Part shown: positions 12,820-13,666 of the stretch, piece after piece
Layout: each line of letters starts with the position of its first letter
How positions within the stretch are numbered: position 1 is the stretch's first letter
NCBI GenBank assembly: GCA_946628865.1
Contig: CAMOXE010000093.1
Coordinates: 1-13,666 of the forward strand
Direction: 5' to 3'
Length of the DNA stretch: 13,666 nt
From: an uncultured Clostridia bacterium
GTDB taxonomy: Bacteria; Bacillota; Clostridia; Christensenellales; Borkfalkiaceae
Notes under the pieces: generated by a model
The model's input: the letters and a program-made list of their open reading frames with translations, nothing else
What the model was told of the DNA's origin: nothing
The model's database searches: none
Translations under genes and position numbers: made by a program

Positions 12820-13666
12820 ATGCAAAAAAACGAGATATATATCGGCACGGTAGAGAGTTTAGGCGTTAATTGCGAGGGCGTTATTCACAGCGCCGAGAAC
12901 GTCGTGTTCGTGCCGTTTGCCCTGCCGGGCGAAAAAATCGAATATAAGGTCTTAAAGGTAAAGGGAAATATTGCCTACGGCAAAGTCGTAGACGTAAAAA
13001 CCCCCTCTATAAGTCGATTAAAGCCGAATTGCGCGGTTTTTACCAAGTGCGGAGGATGTCAACTGCAACACCTTAAATACGGCGAACAGTTAAAGGTAAA
13101 ATCAGAGACTGTCAGGAACTGTCTGTCAAAGATAGCGTTTATAGACGCCGAAGTCCCGCTCGCGGTGGGGAGCGAAAAACAGTACGGCTATCGCAATAAA
13201 CTCCAACTTCCCGTAAGGGAGCAAAACGGCGAGGTCGCGATAGGTTTTTTCGCGCCCAACAGTCATAGGGTAATAGAAATAGACGATTGTCCCATACAGC
13301 CCGCTTGGTGCAAGCGGATAATTTCCGCAATAAAAAGGTATATAAAAGAGGGCGGGATTTCGGCTTACAGCGAAGAGAGCGGGAAAGGGCATTTAAAGCA
13401 CGTCGTCGTCCGCGAGGTCGAAAAGCGGCTTATAATCACTTTGGTAATAACCGAAAACGCGCTTAAAAAGAGCGATTTACTGATCGATATATTAAAATCC
13501 GAATTTAAAGATTTTTCGCTCTATATAAACGTAAACGAAAACGACAATAACGTCATATTCGGCGAAAGATTCGTCTGCATATTCGGTAAAAGTAAACTGA
13601 AAACCGACGAACTCGGCATCCGATACGAGATAGGTCCGCAGTCCTTCATGCAGGTAAACGACAGTA
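12820..13666 (+). CDS. rlmD: 23S rRNA (uracil-5-)-methyltransferase, RlmD/TrmA family (3' truncated by the window end)
   Basis: The first 282 codons are in the window, with no stop. The enzyme family makes 5-methyluridine in 23S rRNA with SAM. Residues 1 to about 60 are a TRAM RNA-binding domain (IYIGTVESLGVNCEGVIHS, FVPFALPGEKIEYKV). A 4Fe-4S cluster motif follows: C71, C77, C80 (NCAVFTKCGGCQLQHL) and C157 (IDDCPIQ). YRNKLQLPV (124-132) and GFFAPNSHRVIEI (142-154) are typical of RumA/RlmD. The visible part ends at IGPQSFMQVNDS, just before the SAM-binding and catalytic cysteine regions, which are missing. Whether it targets U1939, U747 or tRNA cannot be decided here. The ATG follows the previous stop after one base, without a Shine-Dalgarno. 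Confidence 0.9.
   Translation, partial: MQKNEIYIGTVESLGVNCEGVIHSAENVVFVPFALPGEKIEYKVLKVKGNIAYGKVVDVKTPSISRLKPNCAVFTKCGGCQLQHLKYGEQLKVKSETVRNCLSKIAFIDAEVPLAVGSEKQYGYRNKLQLPVREQNGEVAIGFFAPNSHRVIEIDDCPIQPAWCKRIISAIKRYIKEGGISAYSEESGKGHLKHVVVREVEKRLIITLVITENALKKSDLLIDILKSEFKDFSLYINVNENDNNVIFGERFVCIFGKSKLKTDELGIRYEIGPQSFMQVNDS

Overview
The window looks like a chromosomal segment of an uncultured, probably anaerobic member of the Clostridia (Firmicutes/Bacillota). The reasons are SpoVG, the block rpmE - DUF1385 (YqhQ) - prmC - prfA, an L27 protein with the short Firmicutes-type N-terminal extension, a clostridial-type Ogg glycosylase and a DUF5685 protein next to a J-like protein. Nothing in the window (no integrase, transposase or phage gene) suggests recent mobility. 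Base composition and codon use look even by eye.

Layout. Positions 1-120 are a perfect 120-bp palindrome running to the window edge; it contains the 3' end of a minus-strand gene for a small helical, ferritin-like protein (97-534). A divergent region with a strong promoter follows, then rplU and rpmA (722-1320) and a terminator. An Ogg-type 8-oxoguanine glycosylase (1383-2201) is followed by a five-copy tandem array of ~102-bp units (2214-2709), each containing an intrinsic terminator. SpoVG lies on the minus strand (2759-3025), divergent from murC (3188-4525). A minus-strand zinc-dehydrogenase-like protein (4723-5739) has lost its catalytic zinc ligands and faces away from rpmE (5902-6105).

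Next comes a translation-termination block. A 591-aa fusion of the membrane protein YqhQ/DUF1385 with the release-factor methyltransferase PrmC (6161-7936) overlaps prfA (RF1, the PrmC substrate), which overlaps an aspartate-type aminotransferase (to 10196). A small P-loop protein (10281-10682) has its own promoter and terminator. The window ends in a gapless operon: DUF5685 protein, J-domain-like protein lacking HPD and carrying a cysteine-rich tail, small membrane protein, and an RlmD/TrmA-family RNA methyltransferase cut by the window end.

Most promoters read well as sigma-A type with 17-bp spacers (rplU, spoVG, the dehydrogenase-like gene, rpmE, the P-loop gene, DUF5685). Two of them place the predicted transcription start at or within a few bases of the start codon, with no Shine-Dalgarno sequence, which suggests leaderless mRNAs. 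The best candidates for undescribed biology are the DUF5685/J-like/membrane-protein operon, the YqhQ-PrmC fusion, the tandem terminator array and leaderless initiation. The terminal palindrome may be an assembly fold-back and should be checked first.
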